Of a stretch of DNA of 64,000 nucleotides, positions 8,639 to 17,898 are shown piece after piece. The position numbers were made by a program, and so were the translations under genes. Position 1 is the first letter of the stretch. Every line of letters begins with the position of its first letter. The notes under the pieces are model-generated. The model worked only from the letters and a program-made list of their open reading frames with translations, was not told where the DNA came from and searched no databases. The DNA lies in contig CALLLW010000027.1 of NCBI GenBank assembly GCA_938007995.1, positions 62,001 to 126,000 on the forward strand, given 5' to 3'. The stretch is from an uncultured Granulosicoccaceae bacterium. Lineage in GTDB: Bacteria; Pseudomonadota; Gammaproteobacteria; Granulosicoccales; Granulosicoccaceae.

Positions 8639-10495
8639 CTACGAGGGTAATCCAAACTTACTGCGAGTTTCAGCAGTGAGATTGCCATCGGCGCTCCAGC
8701 CACGAAGCTGATAATACTCTGGCAACATATTGCCAAGCTCACAAACTTTGCCACTCGCAGGGCCTGTTTTTGCGGCGTCTTTCAACAGGCGATCCGGCAA
8801 GGTGTCGTCAGCACCGGTCATACCGGCTTTCATGTTGAAATCGCGCTCAAGCTGCCAGACGCGCTCACCGACTTCAACCAGTCGTTCAGGTGACCAATCG
8901 CCATCGCAAGCCGCATCAATTTGCGGAGAGATATCATCCAGTGACCAGGCGAACGTTGTAAAGATACACAGTCCAGCTGAGTCGACTGCTGCCGTGGCAT
9001 CCTGGAATGCCTTAACCAGACCTGCCTTACCATCAGTGGTGAGCGGATCGGTTTTTTCCGGTACACCCAGTATTTCTGATGACACGGTATACCCGCGCAA
9101 ATGACATGCACCGCGATTAGAGGTCGCGTAAGTCAGGCCCATACCCTGAATACCACGCGGGTCGTAGGCTGGAAATTCCTGCCCTTTGACTGTCATGGAT
9201 AGCTCAGGTCGGCCATATTTTTCACATAGCCTGCGGGAACCGAGATTGATATCAGCACCAAAACCTTCACCGGTTGCCGATTGCTCGACTGCCCAGCACA
9301 AAGCTTCTGCACTGCCAAACTTTAATTCCATACCACCGGTGTGCTGCGTGGTGATTACGCCTTTCTCATACAATTCCATTGCCGCTGCGACTGTGGCGCC
9401 GAATGAAATCGGATCCATACCGTCTTCATTGCAGATAAAATTGACGTAAGTCAGTGCGTCGAGATCATCAACACCTGTGTCAGAACCAAGCGCCCATGCT
9501 GCCTCGTACTCGAGCCCGCCGGAGTTACCCCAGTACTGCGGCTTGTCCTTAACAGAAAAGTGCTCGCGATCAATGGTAGAGATTCTGCCGCAGGCAATGG
9601 TGCAGGCAAAACAACCACCGTTGCGCGTCAGGTTAGGCTTGCCATCGCTGGCGCGGGGCTCAAGCATCGCTTCACCGGATATCTTGCTGGCGCCTTCGAA
9701 CTGAACTTCCTGCATGTTGCGAGTCGGCATCGCACCCACTTCATTAATAACGTTCATCAATACCTGGGTACCAAGCGCCGGCAGACCTTCACCGGTTACC
9801 GGGTTTTCGGCAAGCACTTTCTTACCCGCCTTGACGCTCTTCATGAATCTGGCAGGATCTTTAATATTGCCAACGCCAAGCGTGCCACGGACCGACACCG
9901 CTTTGAGGTTCTTGGAGGCCATTACGGTACCCACTCCCGAGCGACCGGCAGCACGATGCAAGTCGTTAATGATCGCAGAGTAAAGACAACCGGACTCCGC
10001 TGAGCGACCTACACAGGCAACGCGAATTTGCGGGTCCTGATGCTTTGCGTGCAACAGTTCATCTGTTTCCCAGCAGGACTTGCCCCAGAGATCTGACGCA
10101 TCGACCAGGGTGGCAGATTCGTTTTCTATGTGCAGATACATCGGGCTGGCCGCCTTGCCCTCGAAGATAATCATGTCCCATCCGGCATTCTTTAACTCAG
10201 CGCCGAAAAACCCACCCGAGTTAGAACAGGCAACCGCGCCGGTTAACGGGCTTTTGGTGATCACTGAATATCTGCCGCCGGTAGAAGCCATGGTGCCTGT
10301 CAGCGGGCCAGTCGCCATGATCATCTTGTTTTCCGGTGCCAGCGCATCGACTTTTGGATCCACCTCCTCTACCAGATAACGCGTTGCGAGACCGCGCTGG
10401 CCAAGGTACTGGTTGGCCCAGTCCATGTTCAACGGTTCTGCAATGCAGGTTCCTTCGGTCAGGTTCACCCGCAGTATTTGTCTAGTCCAGGCCAT
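8639..10495 (-). CDS. aorB: Aldehyde:ferredoxin oxidoreductase, catalytic subunit
   Basis: This 618-residue protein is a full-length AOR-family enzyme, which oxidises aldehydes to acids or runs in reverse, using a tungsten or molybdenum bis-pterin and one [4Fe-4S] cluster. Cluster ligands are visible as Cys295-x2-Cys298-x3-Cys302 and Cys510 in AGLCIF. The pterin-binding N-terminal segment includes ATGPLTGT and the RYSVITKSPLTG stretch near residues 75-86. It is preceded by 2 bp by the four-cluster ferredoxin-type subunit and followed by the FAD subunit, matching the Aromatoleum AorABC arrangement. Whether W or Mo is used cannot be told; no tungstate transporter lies in the window. Confidence 0.95.
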   Translation of the reverse strand: MAWTRQILRVNLTEGTCIAEPLNMDWANQYLGQRGLATRYLVEEVDPKVDALAPENKMIMATGPLTGTMASTGGRYSVITKSPLTGAVACSNSGGFFGAELKNAGWDMIIFEGKAASPMYLHIENESATLVDASDLWGKSCWETDELLHAKHQDPQIRVACVGRSAESGCLYSAIINDLHRAAGRSGVGTVMASKNLKAVSVRGTLGVGNIKDPARFMKSVKAGKKVLAENPVTGEGLPALGTQVLMNVINEVGAMPTRNMQEVQFEGASKISGEAMLEPRASDGKPNLTRNGGCFACTIACGRISTIDREHFSVKDKPQYWGNSGGLEYEAAWALGSDTGVDDLDALTYVNFICNEDGMDPISFGATVAAAMELYEKGVITTQHTGGMELKFGSAEALCWAVEQSATGEGFGADINLGSRRLCEKYGRPELSMTVKGQEFPAYDPRGIQGMGLTYATSNRGACHLRGYTVSSEILGVPEKTDPLTTDGKAGLVKAFQDATAAVDSAGLCIFTTFAWSLDDISPQIDAACDGDWSPERLVEVGERVWQLERDFNMKAGMTGADDTLPDRLLKDAAKTGPASGKVCELGNMLPEYYQLRGWSADGNLTAETRSKFGLPS

Positions 10496-10497
10496 GC

Positions 10498-10971
10498 TTA
10501 GCTCCCTACCGTGTTGTCGGTTTTCTCAGCCCACTGGCGCATCTTGTCAAGGCCGGTGGCATTTGCATCTACGTAAGTGATTGCGTCTGTCGGGCAGGCA
10601 TCGACACATTGCGGGTCGCCGCCACAGAGATCACACTTCACTACTTTGCCGGAATCAGCGTTGTAGTTAACGGTGCCGAACGGGCAGGCAATGGTGCAGA
10701 CCTTACAGCCAACACAGAGATCAGAAATAACGTCCTTCGAGCCGGTGGCGGCGTTGACGACAATCGCATCGACCGGGCAGGCATGCATACACCACGCTTC
10801 ATCGCACTGGGTGCAGGTGTAGGGAACGAATTTTCCCTCTTCGTGGAAGGTGAAGACCTTGATTCGCGATTTGGCGGTATTAAAAACGCCCTCGTTTTCC
10901 AGCGAGCAGGCCATTTCACACTGTAGGCAACCAGTGCATTTGCCAGGGTCAATACTTAGGGATTTCTGCAT
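10498..10971 (-). CDS. aorA: Four-cluster ferredoxin subunit, AorA-like
   Basis: The 157-residue protein has sixteen cysteines in four [4Fe-4S] motifs: CTGCLQCEMAC, CTQCDEAWCMHAC, CVGCKVCTIAC and CDLCGGDPQCVDAC. This is the HycB/HydN/DmsB type of electron-transfer subunit. It is the first gene of the aldehyde oxidoreductase operon and its stop is 2 bp from the next start, so it should carry electrons between the catalytic and flavin subunits. The start ATG at 10971 has a GGAG ribosome site six bases upstream. The promoter should lie in 10972-11110. Confidence 0.93.
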   Translation of the reverse strand: MQKSLSIDPGKCTGCLQCEMACSLENEGVFNTAKSRIKVFTFHEEGKFVPYTCTQCDEAWCMHACPVDAIVVNAATGSKDVISDLCVGCKVCTIACPFGTVNYNADSGKVVKCDLCGGDPQCVDACPTDAITYVDANATGLDKMRQWAEKTDNTVGS

Positions 10972-11111
10972 TATCGCTCCTCCGAAGATGCTTGTTTTTG
11001 GGTCGAAGACCTTTATGGTGGCCGCTACAGCGTAGCTCGCAGCGATTCACCGGAAACGATATCACATTGACTTGTTGCAGTCTAAATTCGAAGGTTCGTC
11101 GCCCGGAACGA

Positions 11112-11137
11112 AAAAGACCGCTTGAGAGCGGTCTTTT
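11112..11137. terminator. Bidirectional-looking rho-independent terminator
   Basis: AAAAGACCGC and GCGGTCTTTT form a perfect 10-bp stem with a six-base loop. T-runs appear on both strands. It lies just downstream of the phosphatase gene, which is read leftward, and upstream of the AOR operon, so it probably ends phosphatase transcription and insulates the AOR promoter. Confidence 0.9.
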
Positions 11138-11168
11138 CTAACGTTTGCTGACTGCAATCAGTAGTGGG

Positions 11169-11798
11169 TCAGGTACCGAAACCCTTGATGGGGCCGCGTG
11201 GTGTGGTTGCGTAGCGACTGCCCAGGTGCACAGTCCTGGCAGCCGCTGGCGTCTTTTTGCGACCAAATTTGTGCACGTACTTACGTTGCGCTTCAGTCTG
11301 GATGGCTCTGGGCCGCACTTTTCGCACTTCTGTTACTGCCAGCTCTGGTGACATGCCCATATCGACCAGCAGCCGCGCTGCCATCATGCCGGTGCGACCT
11401 AGCCCCGCCAGGCAATGAAGGATGACGCGTTCGCCTGCAATCAGCGATGCTGCGATCTGCTTTCCTTCAACTGCCCAGATGTCCTCGAAAGCCTCGTCTG
11501 GCACATCCATATCGGTGATGGGTAAATTCCGCCACCAGAATCCCGCATCCATCGCGTGGTTGCCAAGGTCACCGAGACCCAACGAGTGCAGCTCGTCAGG
11601 CTGGTTCAGCGTTACAATCCCGCTGGCGCCCCACTCGCGACAGGCGATAAGGTCCCGCCGAAGATTTTTCTGCACGTTGCCACGGCGGGTCGATTCGATT
11701 CGGATGCCCGGACACGGGGTCATGCCGATCACGCCTCTACGCCCTGGTATTCCAAGCGTATAGATCGAATTGGCATTACTGGTTACTAGTCCAAGCAT
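11169..11798 (-). CDS. Dual-specificity/tyrosine phosphatase-like protein
   Basis: The 209-residue protein carries the CX5R phosphatase loop at Cys129-Arg135 (HCLAGLGRTG), followed by the helix MMAARLLVDMG. Asp residues near 96-98 could be the general acid. This matches the cysteine-based dual-specificity or CDKN3-like phosphatase family. It has no signal peptide, so it is cytoplasmic. The C-terminal 35 residues are basic and not part of the fold. The substrate is unknown; the gene stands alone between a terminator and a long intergenic region. Confidence 0.8.
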   Translation of the reverse strand: MLGLVTSNANSIYTLGIPGRRGVIGMTPCPGIRIESTRRGNVQKNLRRDLIACREWGASGIVTLNQPDELHSLGLGDLGNHAMDAGFWWRNLPITDMDVPDEAFEDIWAVEGKQIAASLIAGERVILHCLAGLGRTGMMAARLLVDMGMSPELAVTEVRKVRPRAIQTEAQRKYVHKFGRKKTPAAARTVHLGSRYATTPRGPIKGFGT

Positions 11799-12360
11799 TT
11801 CATTCTTGCTCCATCAGGGACAAACTTTTTTCAATATCGACGCGCAGGATAAACAGGCGACTAGAACCGGTGCTGAACATTTCTGAAAATTCAGCGCTAC
11901 CCGGCAATTCACGTGCGCCTTTGTAGCGGCCTGTAAGTTTTTTTATTTATCTATTTCTTTTTTGAATAACTTTTAGTTACTCCGCTGATTCTCAGGTTGG
12001 AATCGAAGATCTAGCCACGACCCTTACCACGACCCTGGCCACAACCCTAGCCACAACCATAACCATAACCATAACCAAAAGCCTTACCACAGGGCCTGGA
12101 CCAACCTGCATTTGCCGGCCCGGCGCGCGCGCGACCCATTCATCAGCCATTACGTCTATCTTTGGTGAAAATGAATCGTTATACAAGTGGTCAAAGTAAA
12201 CGAACGCAAAATCGCGAGAATATTTAGTGAACCAGGCCATATTTTTTGTATCAGGTGCAATTGGCGGACGGGCCGTGCGCACTCTGGCGAGCTGTCGCCT
12301 TCAAGCATAGGCCAATCTTGCCGATCTGCTCATATCGCCATATCAGCAAAAAAGCACCAT
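11799..12360. other. Long intergenic region between phosphatase and moxR
   Basis: These 562 bp hold the divergent promoters of the phosphatase gene (leftward) and the moxR operon (rightward). The visible structure is a CCA-rich hexamer repeat, listed separately. Open frames on both strands here encode low-complexity Val/Met-Arg or unsupported peptides and are not called as genes. Confidence 0.6.
12015..12092. repeat. Degenerate CC-N4 hexamer / 12-bp repeat
   Basis: About thirteen hexamers run in register. They alternate CCACGA/CCCTTA, CCACGA/CCCTGG, CCACAA/CCCTAG, CCACAA/CCATAA, then three CCATAA copies and CCAAAA, ending with the diverged GCCTTA and CCACAG. The pattern suggests a 12-bp unit that decayed, then re-expanded as a 6-bp unit. 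It lies about 270 bp upstream of the moxR start. Confidence 0.85.
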
Positions 12361-13299
12361 ATGCCAACAACAGCAACTGCAGCGGGACACCACCAACTGG
12401 ATGCGGTTATCGAACAGCTTGAATCGATAGTCATTGGAAAGTCACAACAGCTGAAACTGGCATTCGCTACTCTGCTTGCCGGCGGACACTTGTTAGTAGA
12501 GGACATACCCGGAGTGGGAAAAACGACGCTGGCGCGATCACTCGCTGTCACCATCGGCCTCAACTGGAACCGGGTGCAGTTCACCAGTGATCTCTTGCCT
12601 GCAGATGTTATCGGTATTTCCATTTTTGATGTTCATAAACAGGCATTTCAGTTTCACGAAGGGCCAGTGTTCACATCGCTGCTACTGGCAGACGAACTCA
12701 ATCGCGCTCCTCCAAAAACGCAAAGCGCGCTGCTGGAGGCGATGGAAGAACGTCAGGTCACTTCGGACGGAAACACCTACTCGCTCGGCAAACCATTTTT
12801 TGTAATCGCCACACAAAATCCGCAAGAGCAGTTGGGCGTTTATCCATTGCCGGAATCACAACTCGACCGCTTCATGGTGAGCCTTGAACTAGGCTACCCC
12901 GACAATTACTCAGAACGCCAAATTCTCGCAGGCGCTGACAGTCAGCAGTTACTTGAAACCACCGAAGCCGTGACCAGCGTTGACAACCTGCTGTACTGGC
13001 AGGCAAAAGCGAAACAGATTCATACCTCACCTGCCGTGCTTGACTATGTACAAGCACTTTTGAATGCCACTCGCGACATGGCACGCAGCGGCAGATGTGC
13101 TACCGGGCTAAGTCCACGCGCCGGTTTAAGTCTGTTAGCAATGTGCAGAGCCTGGGCACTATTGCACAGCAGAGAAATGGTACTGCCCGATGACGTGCAG
13201 GAAGTATTTACCAGTGTCGCAGCACATCGCATTGGTGGTTCGCTGCGCAAAGGCTTGCCGCTGACAGAGGAACTGCTTTCCCAAGTGGTCGCCGGTTAG
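12361..13299 (+). CDS. MoxR-family AAA ATPase
   Basis: The protein has 312 residues from the chosen ATG. Walker A is in EDIPGVGKTT (about 47-56), Walker B is LLADEL with Asp111-Glu112, and the sensor segment FFVIATQNP and a SPRAG C-terminal motif follow; all are typical of MoxR. MoxR ATPases act as chaperone-like partners of proteins encoded beside them. The next two genes encode a DUF58 protein and a TgpA transglutaminase, the standard operon. The frame stays open 58 codons upstream to a GTG, but that extension lacks family similarity, so the ATG at 12361 is preferred. Confidence 0.93.
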   Translation: MPTTATAAGHHQLDAVIEQLESIVIGKSQQLKLAFATLLAGGHLLVEDIPGVGKTTLARSLAVTIGLNWNRVQFTSDLLPADVIGISIFDVHKQAFQFHEGPVFTSLLLADELNRAPPKTQSALLEAMEERQVTSDGNTYSLGKPFFVIATQNPQEQLGVYPLPESQLDRFMVSLELGYPDNYSERQILAGADSQQLLETTEAVTSVDNLLYWQAKAKQIHTSPAVLDYVQALLNATRDMARSGRCATGLSPRAGLSLLAMCRAWALLHSREMVLPDDVQEVFTSVAAHRIGGSLRKGLPLTEELLSQVVAG

Positions 13300-13320
13300 C
13301 CACAGCCATAGAGCGCACTT

Positions 13321-14376
13321 ATGAGCCACCAAACTATGGCGCCTGATCTCTCTGATGCAGCGTCCGAAACCCGTAAACCTAACAGATTTGCACAACGACT
13401 ATTCAGAACAGCAGCCGAAGATGAGTTGCCACTGACGATTCAACATGAACGCATTTATATTTTACCAAGCGGGCGAGGTATGGCGTTTATTTGCGTGATA
13501 GCAATCATGCTGATGGCTTCGATCAACTACGGACTGAACCTCGGTTACGCGCTTTGTTTTATTCTGATCGGTCTGTTTGCAGCGTGTCTTCTTGCTACCT
13601 ATAAAAATCTGGCAAACATCAGCTTCCTATCTGTTGCGACCAACGAAACCTTCGCAGGGTCAAACCTGCAGGTTACCGTTAGAATCAGTGAAGAGGCGAA
13701 TCGGTACAGAAGCTCGATCCGTCTGCATAACAAGCACGCCAGCACAATTGTTGACGCAAAGCCGAAAGCCGTGACAGAGGCTCAACTCACTATCGCTGAT
13801 CTGCCACGTGGTCGGCACGCTATAGGCCGACTGACATTATCGAGCGATTTCCCACTCGGTCTATGGCGTGGCTGGGGTTATTTGCATACGCCGGTTAATG
13901 CATCCATTTATCCAAAACCCGAGACACCGGCAGCCGCGTTCGAAGGTTACAGCGCAACGGCTGGTGGCCCTGCTGCCAGACGTACCGGTGAGCAGGAATT
14001 CACCGGTTTAAAAACGTATGAGAACTCTGACTCACCTTCAAGAGTAGCGTGGAAGCAGGTTGCCAGTGGCGCAGGCTGGTTTAGCAAACAATTTGAAGCC
14101 GAAGCGGAACAACAGGAAATAGCTATCCGCTGGCAGGACACACCTGCCCATATGGGCGTTGAGCAGAGACTCTCTCGCATGTGTGCATGGGTAGTCCGTG
14201 CAAAAGAGGAAAACCTTGCGCATACCTTTGAGTTGCCCGGGTCACAAACACTTAGTCTTGCCAGCGGTCAGCAACACTATAAAGCCTGCCTATTGGCACT
14301 GGCCAACTACCAGATGAACCCGGCAGACAGCGCTGCAAACCACAGAACAACGCCATCAAATCTGAACCATGGTTAG
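13321..14376 (+). CDS. DUF58 membrane protein
   Basis: This 351-residue protein has two hydrophobic segments around residues 55-95 and a DUF58 core with the conserved GEQEFTGLKTYENSDSPSRV stretch. DUF58 proteins often partner with MoxR ATPases and carry a von Willebrand-like fold. It begins 22 bp after moxR and overlaps the transglutaminase gene by 8 bp, which indicates translational coupling. The biochemical function of the family is not settled. Confidence 0.9.
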   Translation: MSHQTMAPDLSDAASETRKPNRFAQRLFRTAAEDELPLTIQHERIYILPSGRGMAFICVIAIMLMASINYGLNLGYALCFILIGLFAACLLATYKNLANISFLSVATNETFAGSNLQVTVRISEEANRYRSSIRLHNKHASTIVDAKPKAVTEAQLTIADLPRGRHAIGRLTLSSDFPLGLWRGWGYLHTPVNASIYPKPETPAAAFEGYSATAGGPAARRTGEQEFTGLKTYENSDSPSRVAWKQVASGAGWFSKQFEAEAEQQEIAIRWQDTPAHMGVEQRLSRMCAWVVRAKEENLAHTFELPGSQTLSLASGQQHYKACLLALANYQMNPADSAANHRTTPSNLNHG

Positions 14377-16399
14377 TCAGATAATAGAAAAAGCAAAACG
14401 GGCTGACAAAGCAAGAGACAGCCGGCCACTGAATAAACGCACTATTCAGATGCTTGGCTTAACAGTACTGTTGTCTCAGCTTCCGTTGCTGCTACATCTG
14501 CCACTTTGGCTGACCTTGCCGGGTATTGGCCTTGCTGTGGCAAAGATCAGAAGTGACGTACAGCATAAACCACTATTGCCAGCCACATTGACACTGATCT
14601 TTGTCCTGCTGGCAGTGATTGCAGTCTTTGCTCACTATGGATATCTGTTCGGGCGCGATCCCTGTGTCGCTTTTTTATTCCTGCTTATCAGTTTTAAGTT
14701 CGTGGAAACCAATAAGGTCTATGATGCCAGCCTGCTGATCGTTCTGTGTGCATTCCTGTTGGTGACCCAGTTCTTTTTCAGGCAATCACTGGTGTCAGCG
14801 ATAATCTCTATACCGTCGCTGTATTTTATTGGTCTGTCGCTGTTTATGGTGCAGCGTGAGGGCGCAGATTTTAATACCAGAGACATGGTGCATCTGACGT
14901 CAAAACTATTTTTGCAAGCTATACCGATCGCTCTGATTTTGTTTGTTGTTGTTCCAAGAATTTCACACAACCCGTGGAATAGTAACGGCGGCAGCCATGC
15001 AACCACCGGGCTTTCGTCTTCAATGTCACCCGGGAGTTTCGCTTCACTGTCAAAGTCTAATGAGGTTGCATTTCGGGTGGAGTTTAACGGCGCGCCACCT
15101 GCACCTCATGAACGCTACTGGCGCGGGCCGGTGCTGAGCGGATTTGATGGATACGACTGGTTTGTTATGCCACAACAAATCAGCAGGGATTCATCCCCTC
15201 AAAGCCTGACCACAGCAAAATCTGCAGGTCGTCAGATCGACTACACCGTTACTATGGTTGCCAACTACCAGCCCTGGTTACTGACCCTCGATACACCTGC
15301 CCGGCTACCGGTGCTTAACAACAACGGAAAACTCCAGGTTTCAGCTAATCGGGAACTGCAAATAAATACATCAAGACCGATCAGCCAGCCATTGCGCTAC
15401 AGCGCCTCATCAATTTTAAGCGACAATTTCAGCCATCCTGAAACGCCCAGCAATGCCACGTTAATCACAACCAGCAGCAATCCCAAGGCTAGTGCGTTTG
15501 CCAAACAACTTCGCGCACAACACACTGACGATGCCAGTTTCGCAAAGGCCCTGCTTAAGTGGTTCAATACAGAACCGTTTCACTACACGCTGAATCCACC
15601 AAGGCTGGGCAGAAACTCGATTGATGATTTTATTTTTAATTCACGACGTGGCTTTTGCGAACACTATGCAGGCAGCTTTGTATTTATGCTCAGAGCAGCC
15701 GGCATACCGGCACGGGTAGTCACCGGTTATCAGGGCGGTGAGATGAGTGACGACTACATGATTGTCCGCCAGTCCGATGCGCACGCCTGGACTGAAGCAT
15801 ATATCAATTCGCGCTGGCAAAGGTTTGATCCTACTGCTTCAGTAGCACCGGAACGTGTTGAACAGGGAGCATCCGATACACTGTTCCCGGATTCTTCCAA
15901 CCGTCTTTTTCAGGCGGCAGACTTTCCTTTTTTCGGTGCTATCTCGCTAAAGTGGGACGCGATCAATTTTGCCTGGCAACGCATGGTCATTGGCTTCGAC
16001 AGCGATAATCAGAGTGCCATGTGGAAAAAACTCGGTATAGAGAAGCCAAGTGCATGGATGATTGTACTGGGTTTTATAATAGTTGCCGGCCTGTGGGCCC
16101 TGCTCATTCTTAAACCGGCTGGTCTTTTCAGCCGCGAAAAGCACGCTCTCTGTGAAACTTACTGGCGCAAGCTGGCTACCAGACTTGATCGCCATGGCTT
16201 GCAAAAAGAGAGCGGTGAAACTGTTCTTGCCTATCTTGAACGTGCCAGTCAGCAATGGCCGCAACATCGAGCGCATTTTGAGTCAGTAAAGCAAAGCTAT
16301 TGCAACGCTACCTACTCCGCCGAGGGCAATGATCCTGCATTGCACCGGCAATACGCCATGAATATCAAACAGGCATCGTCGCTGATCAAAACACTATAG
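14369..16399 (+). CDS. tgpA: TgpA-type transglutaminase membrane protein
   Basis: The 676-residue protein starts with about six membrane segments (DUF3488 region, roughly residues 25-195). A periplasmic transglutaminase-like domain follows with the catalytic triad Cys430 (GFCEHYAG), His472 (AHAWTEAY) and Asp487 (RFDPTAS). One more membrane segment lies near residues 555-578, then a DUF4129-like helical tail. In Pseudomonas TgpA is essential and acts in the periplasm on an unknown substrate. The full triad argues that this copy is active. Confidence 0.93.
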   Translation: MVSQIIEKAKRADKARDSRPLNKRTIQMLGLTVLLSQLPLLLHLPLWLTLPGIGLAVAKIRSDVQHKPLLPATLTLIFVLLAVIAVFAHYGYLFGRDPCVAFLFLLISFKFVETNKVYDASLLIVLCAFLLVTQFFFRQSLVSAIISIPSLYFIGLSLFMVQREGADFNTRDMVHLTSKLFLQAIPIALILFVVVPRISHNPWNSNGGSHATTGLSSSMSPGSFASLSKSNEVAFRVEFNGAPPAPHERYWRGPVLSGFDGYDWFVMPQQISRDSSPQSLTTAKSAGRQIDYTVTMVANYQPWLLTLDTPARLPVLNNNGKLQVSANRELQINTSRPISQPLRYSASSILSDNFSHPETPSNATLITTSSNPKASAFAKQLRAQHTDDASFAKALLKWFNTEPFHYTLNPPRLGRNSIDDFIFNSRRGFCEHYAGSFVFMLRAAGIPARVVTGYQGGEMSDDYMIVRQSDAHAWTEAYINSRWQRFDPTASVAPERVEQGASDTLFPDSSNRLFQAADFPFFGAISLKWDAINFAWQRMVIGFDSDNQSAMWKKLGIEKPSAWMIVLGFIIVAGLWALLILKPAGLFSREKHALCETYWRKLATRLDRHGLQKESGETVLAYLERASQQWPQHRAHFESVKQSYCNATYSAEGNDPALHRQYAMNIKQASSLIKTL

Positions 16400-16473
16400 G
16401 GAGGCAATAAAAAGTTAGCACCACCCTGCCGATGTGCAGGGCTTGCTGATCACACATCAAACAATCCGCCAGA

Positions 16474-17472
16474 TCAAAAAGCGGTCGCTAACTCTCTGTC
16501 ACTGTAAGCCAGAAGGTTGGAAGAGTTAGACAGCTCTGCCCTGGAAGATGCCAGACCAAATGCAAACGAGCATCCGGTTCGAAGGCTGGAACGACAACGC
16601 TCCACCGCCACCTGACGCCAGCCTTTGGATTCGCGCAGCTCGGCGAATGAGATACCGGCACAAACCAAACCGCCATTCACAACGAGATTATCACTGCACT
16701 TTTGATTCTTAAGGTATCGCGCCTGATCAAAAATAGCGCGCATCATCTCAAGCTTGCGTGCATTGTTAAAATACGGTGAGTCGAAAAATAGTCCAAAAGC
16801 CGGTATCCAGCTTATGCGCAGACGCAATGCCACCTGCCTGCATGACCAGATACTCGCTTCAGAGGCATCACAGTGATCAAGATGAGCAACCCAGGCAGAC
16901 ATTTGTCTGGCAAATGCCATTGCGTATCTCTCATCACCGGTGCGCTGGTAAGCCAGACCCAACAGTGGCCACCAGCTGTGTCTGTTCAATCGGGCAAGCC
17001 AATCGCGATTATCAAGAATATTCTTTTGCCAATCGATATCTCCACCACAACCGAGTTCCGGTGGTACGCCGCTCCATTCAAGATCAAGCTTTAGTGCCTG
17101 GTCAGCTCTGGCGATCAACTCATTATCACTGCAATGGTCTGTGTTAATACCAAGATCAGACAGTTGAGCTGGTGGAGCAAGCCAGTCAGCGTCCACCCGG
17201 CAGCGAAAATGTTCAACCAACGCTGCCGTTGATCGGAGATTAAAGCTGCTATTCAAAAGAGCATTAACAGATGGAATATCAAACAGTGATAAAAACTCAA
17301 TATCGCTAAGCTTCCTGACCGGCTTGCATTTACTGCCAACAAAGCGACTGACATTATCGAATACAGTCAGATCATTGCTCAGCAACAATCCGCTCGCATT
17401 ATTCTGATTGATACCGCCAATTTTAAATTTGGTTCTCATCATCTTCCCGCGTGAAACATTCTCCACCGCCAT
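16474..17472 (-). pseudogene. Truncated heparinase II/III-like protein (N-terminal domain only)
   Basis: The 332-residue product resembles the alpha/alpha-toroid N-domain of heparinase II/III-type polysaccharide lyases. Visible family features are the DIDW entry, LNRHSWW...LAYQRTGDERY and DNLVVNGGLVCAG. The protein stops soon after WRQVAVERC, where relatives continue through the rest of the toroid and a C-terminal beta-sheet domain of several hundred residues. Only 74 bp separate its stop from the convergent tgpA gene, so the missing part is not in another frame nearby. I read it as a 3'-deleted relic, though a short functional protein cannot be excluded. No signal peptide is seen. Confidence 0.6.
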
Positions 17473-17898
17473 GTTTCATGGCCGGAGGCTGTCAGGCACT
17501 GAAGCTTTTGATGCAACTTTTGCCGACAAGGCTGAGAATACTCGCAATTAGCAATACAAAGCGGACTTGCCACAAGCTTTACCAGCTTGGTAATGCAGCA
17601 TCATCCGAATTGTGAAACAGAACAAAGACAGCTATTCGTTATGTAACGCTATAGCTTGTTTAATGTCAGTTTTGCGTCACTTAAGTGACGTCAACACTTG
17701 TTAAATAACAAGCGCGCAAGTGTTAGCTATTCAGCAACAGATTTAAAGCAGACAAAGCATCTTGTAATGCAATTCAAGCCAACATGACAATCGATTGACA
17801 CCTGATACCAAACTACGGCCCAAAGTTTGCGCTGCATCACACTTCATTTTCTTATCTTTACGTCTATAACAACCCCTTACGACGTAAGTGGATTGAAC
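17473..17898. promoter_or_regulatory. Palindrome-rich intergenic region upstream of the rimK-like fusion
   Basis: This 426-bp region contains the perfect 16-bp palindrome CGTCACTTAAGTGACG at 17675-17690. It is followed by nested inverted repeats: AACACTTG (17693-17700) with CAAGTGTT (17717-17724), and inside them CTTGTTA-AA-TAACAAG (17697-17712). These look like operator sites or a cruciform element. They lie about 175-225 bp upstream of the chosen start of the next gene, which is therefore the likeliest target. Confidence 0.6.

Noticed and set aside
11992..12282. Minus-strand ORF of 97 codons with Val/Met-Arg repeats
   Set aside because: It is the translation of the CC-N4 hexamer repeat plus promoter DNA; low complexity, no ribosome site, no family.
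16424..16441. CCCTGC...GCAGGG stem between tgpA and the heparinase-like gene
   Set aside because: Six pairs without an adjacent T-run on either strand.
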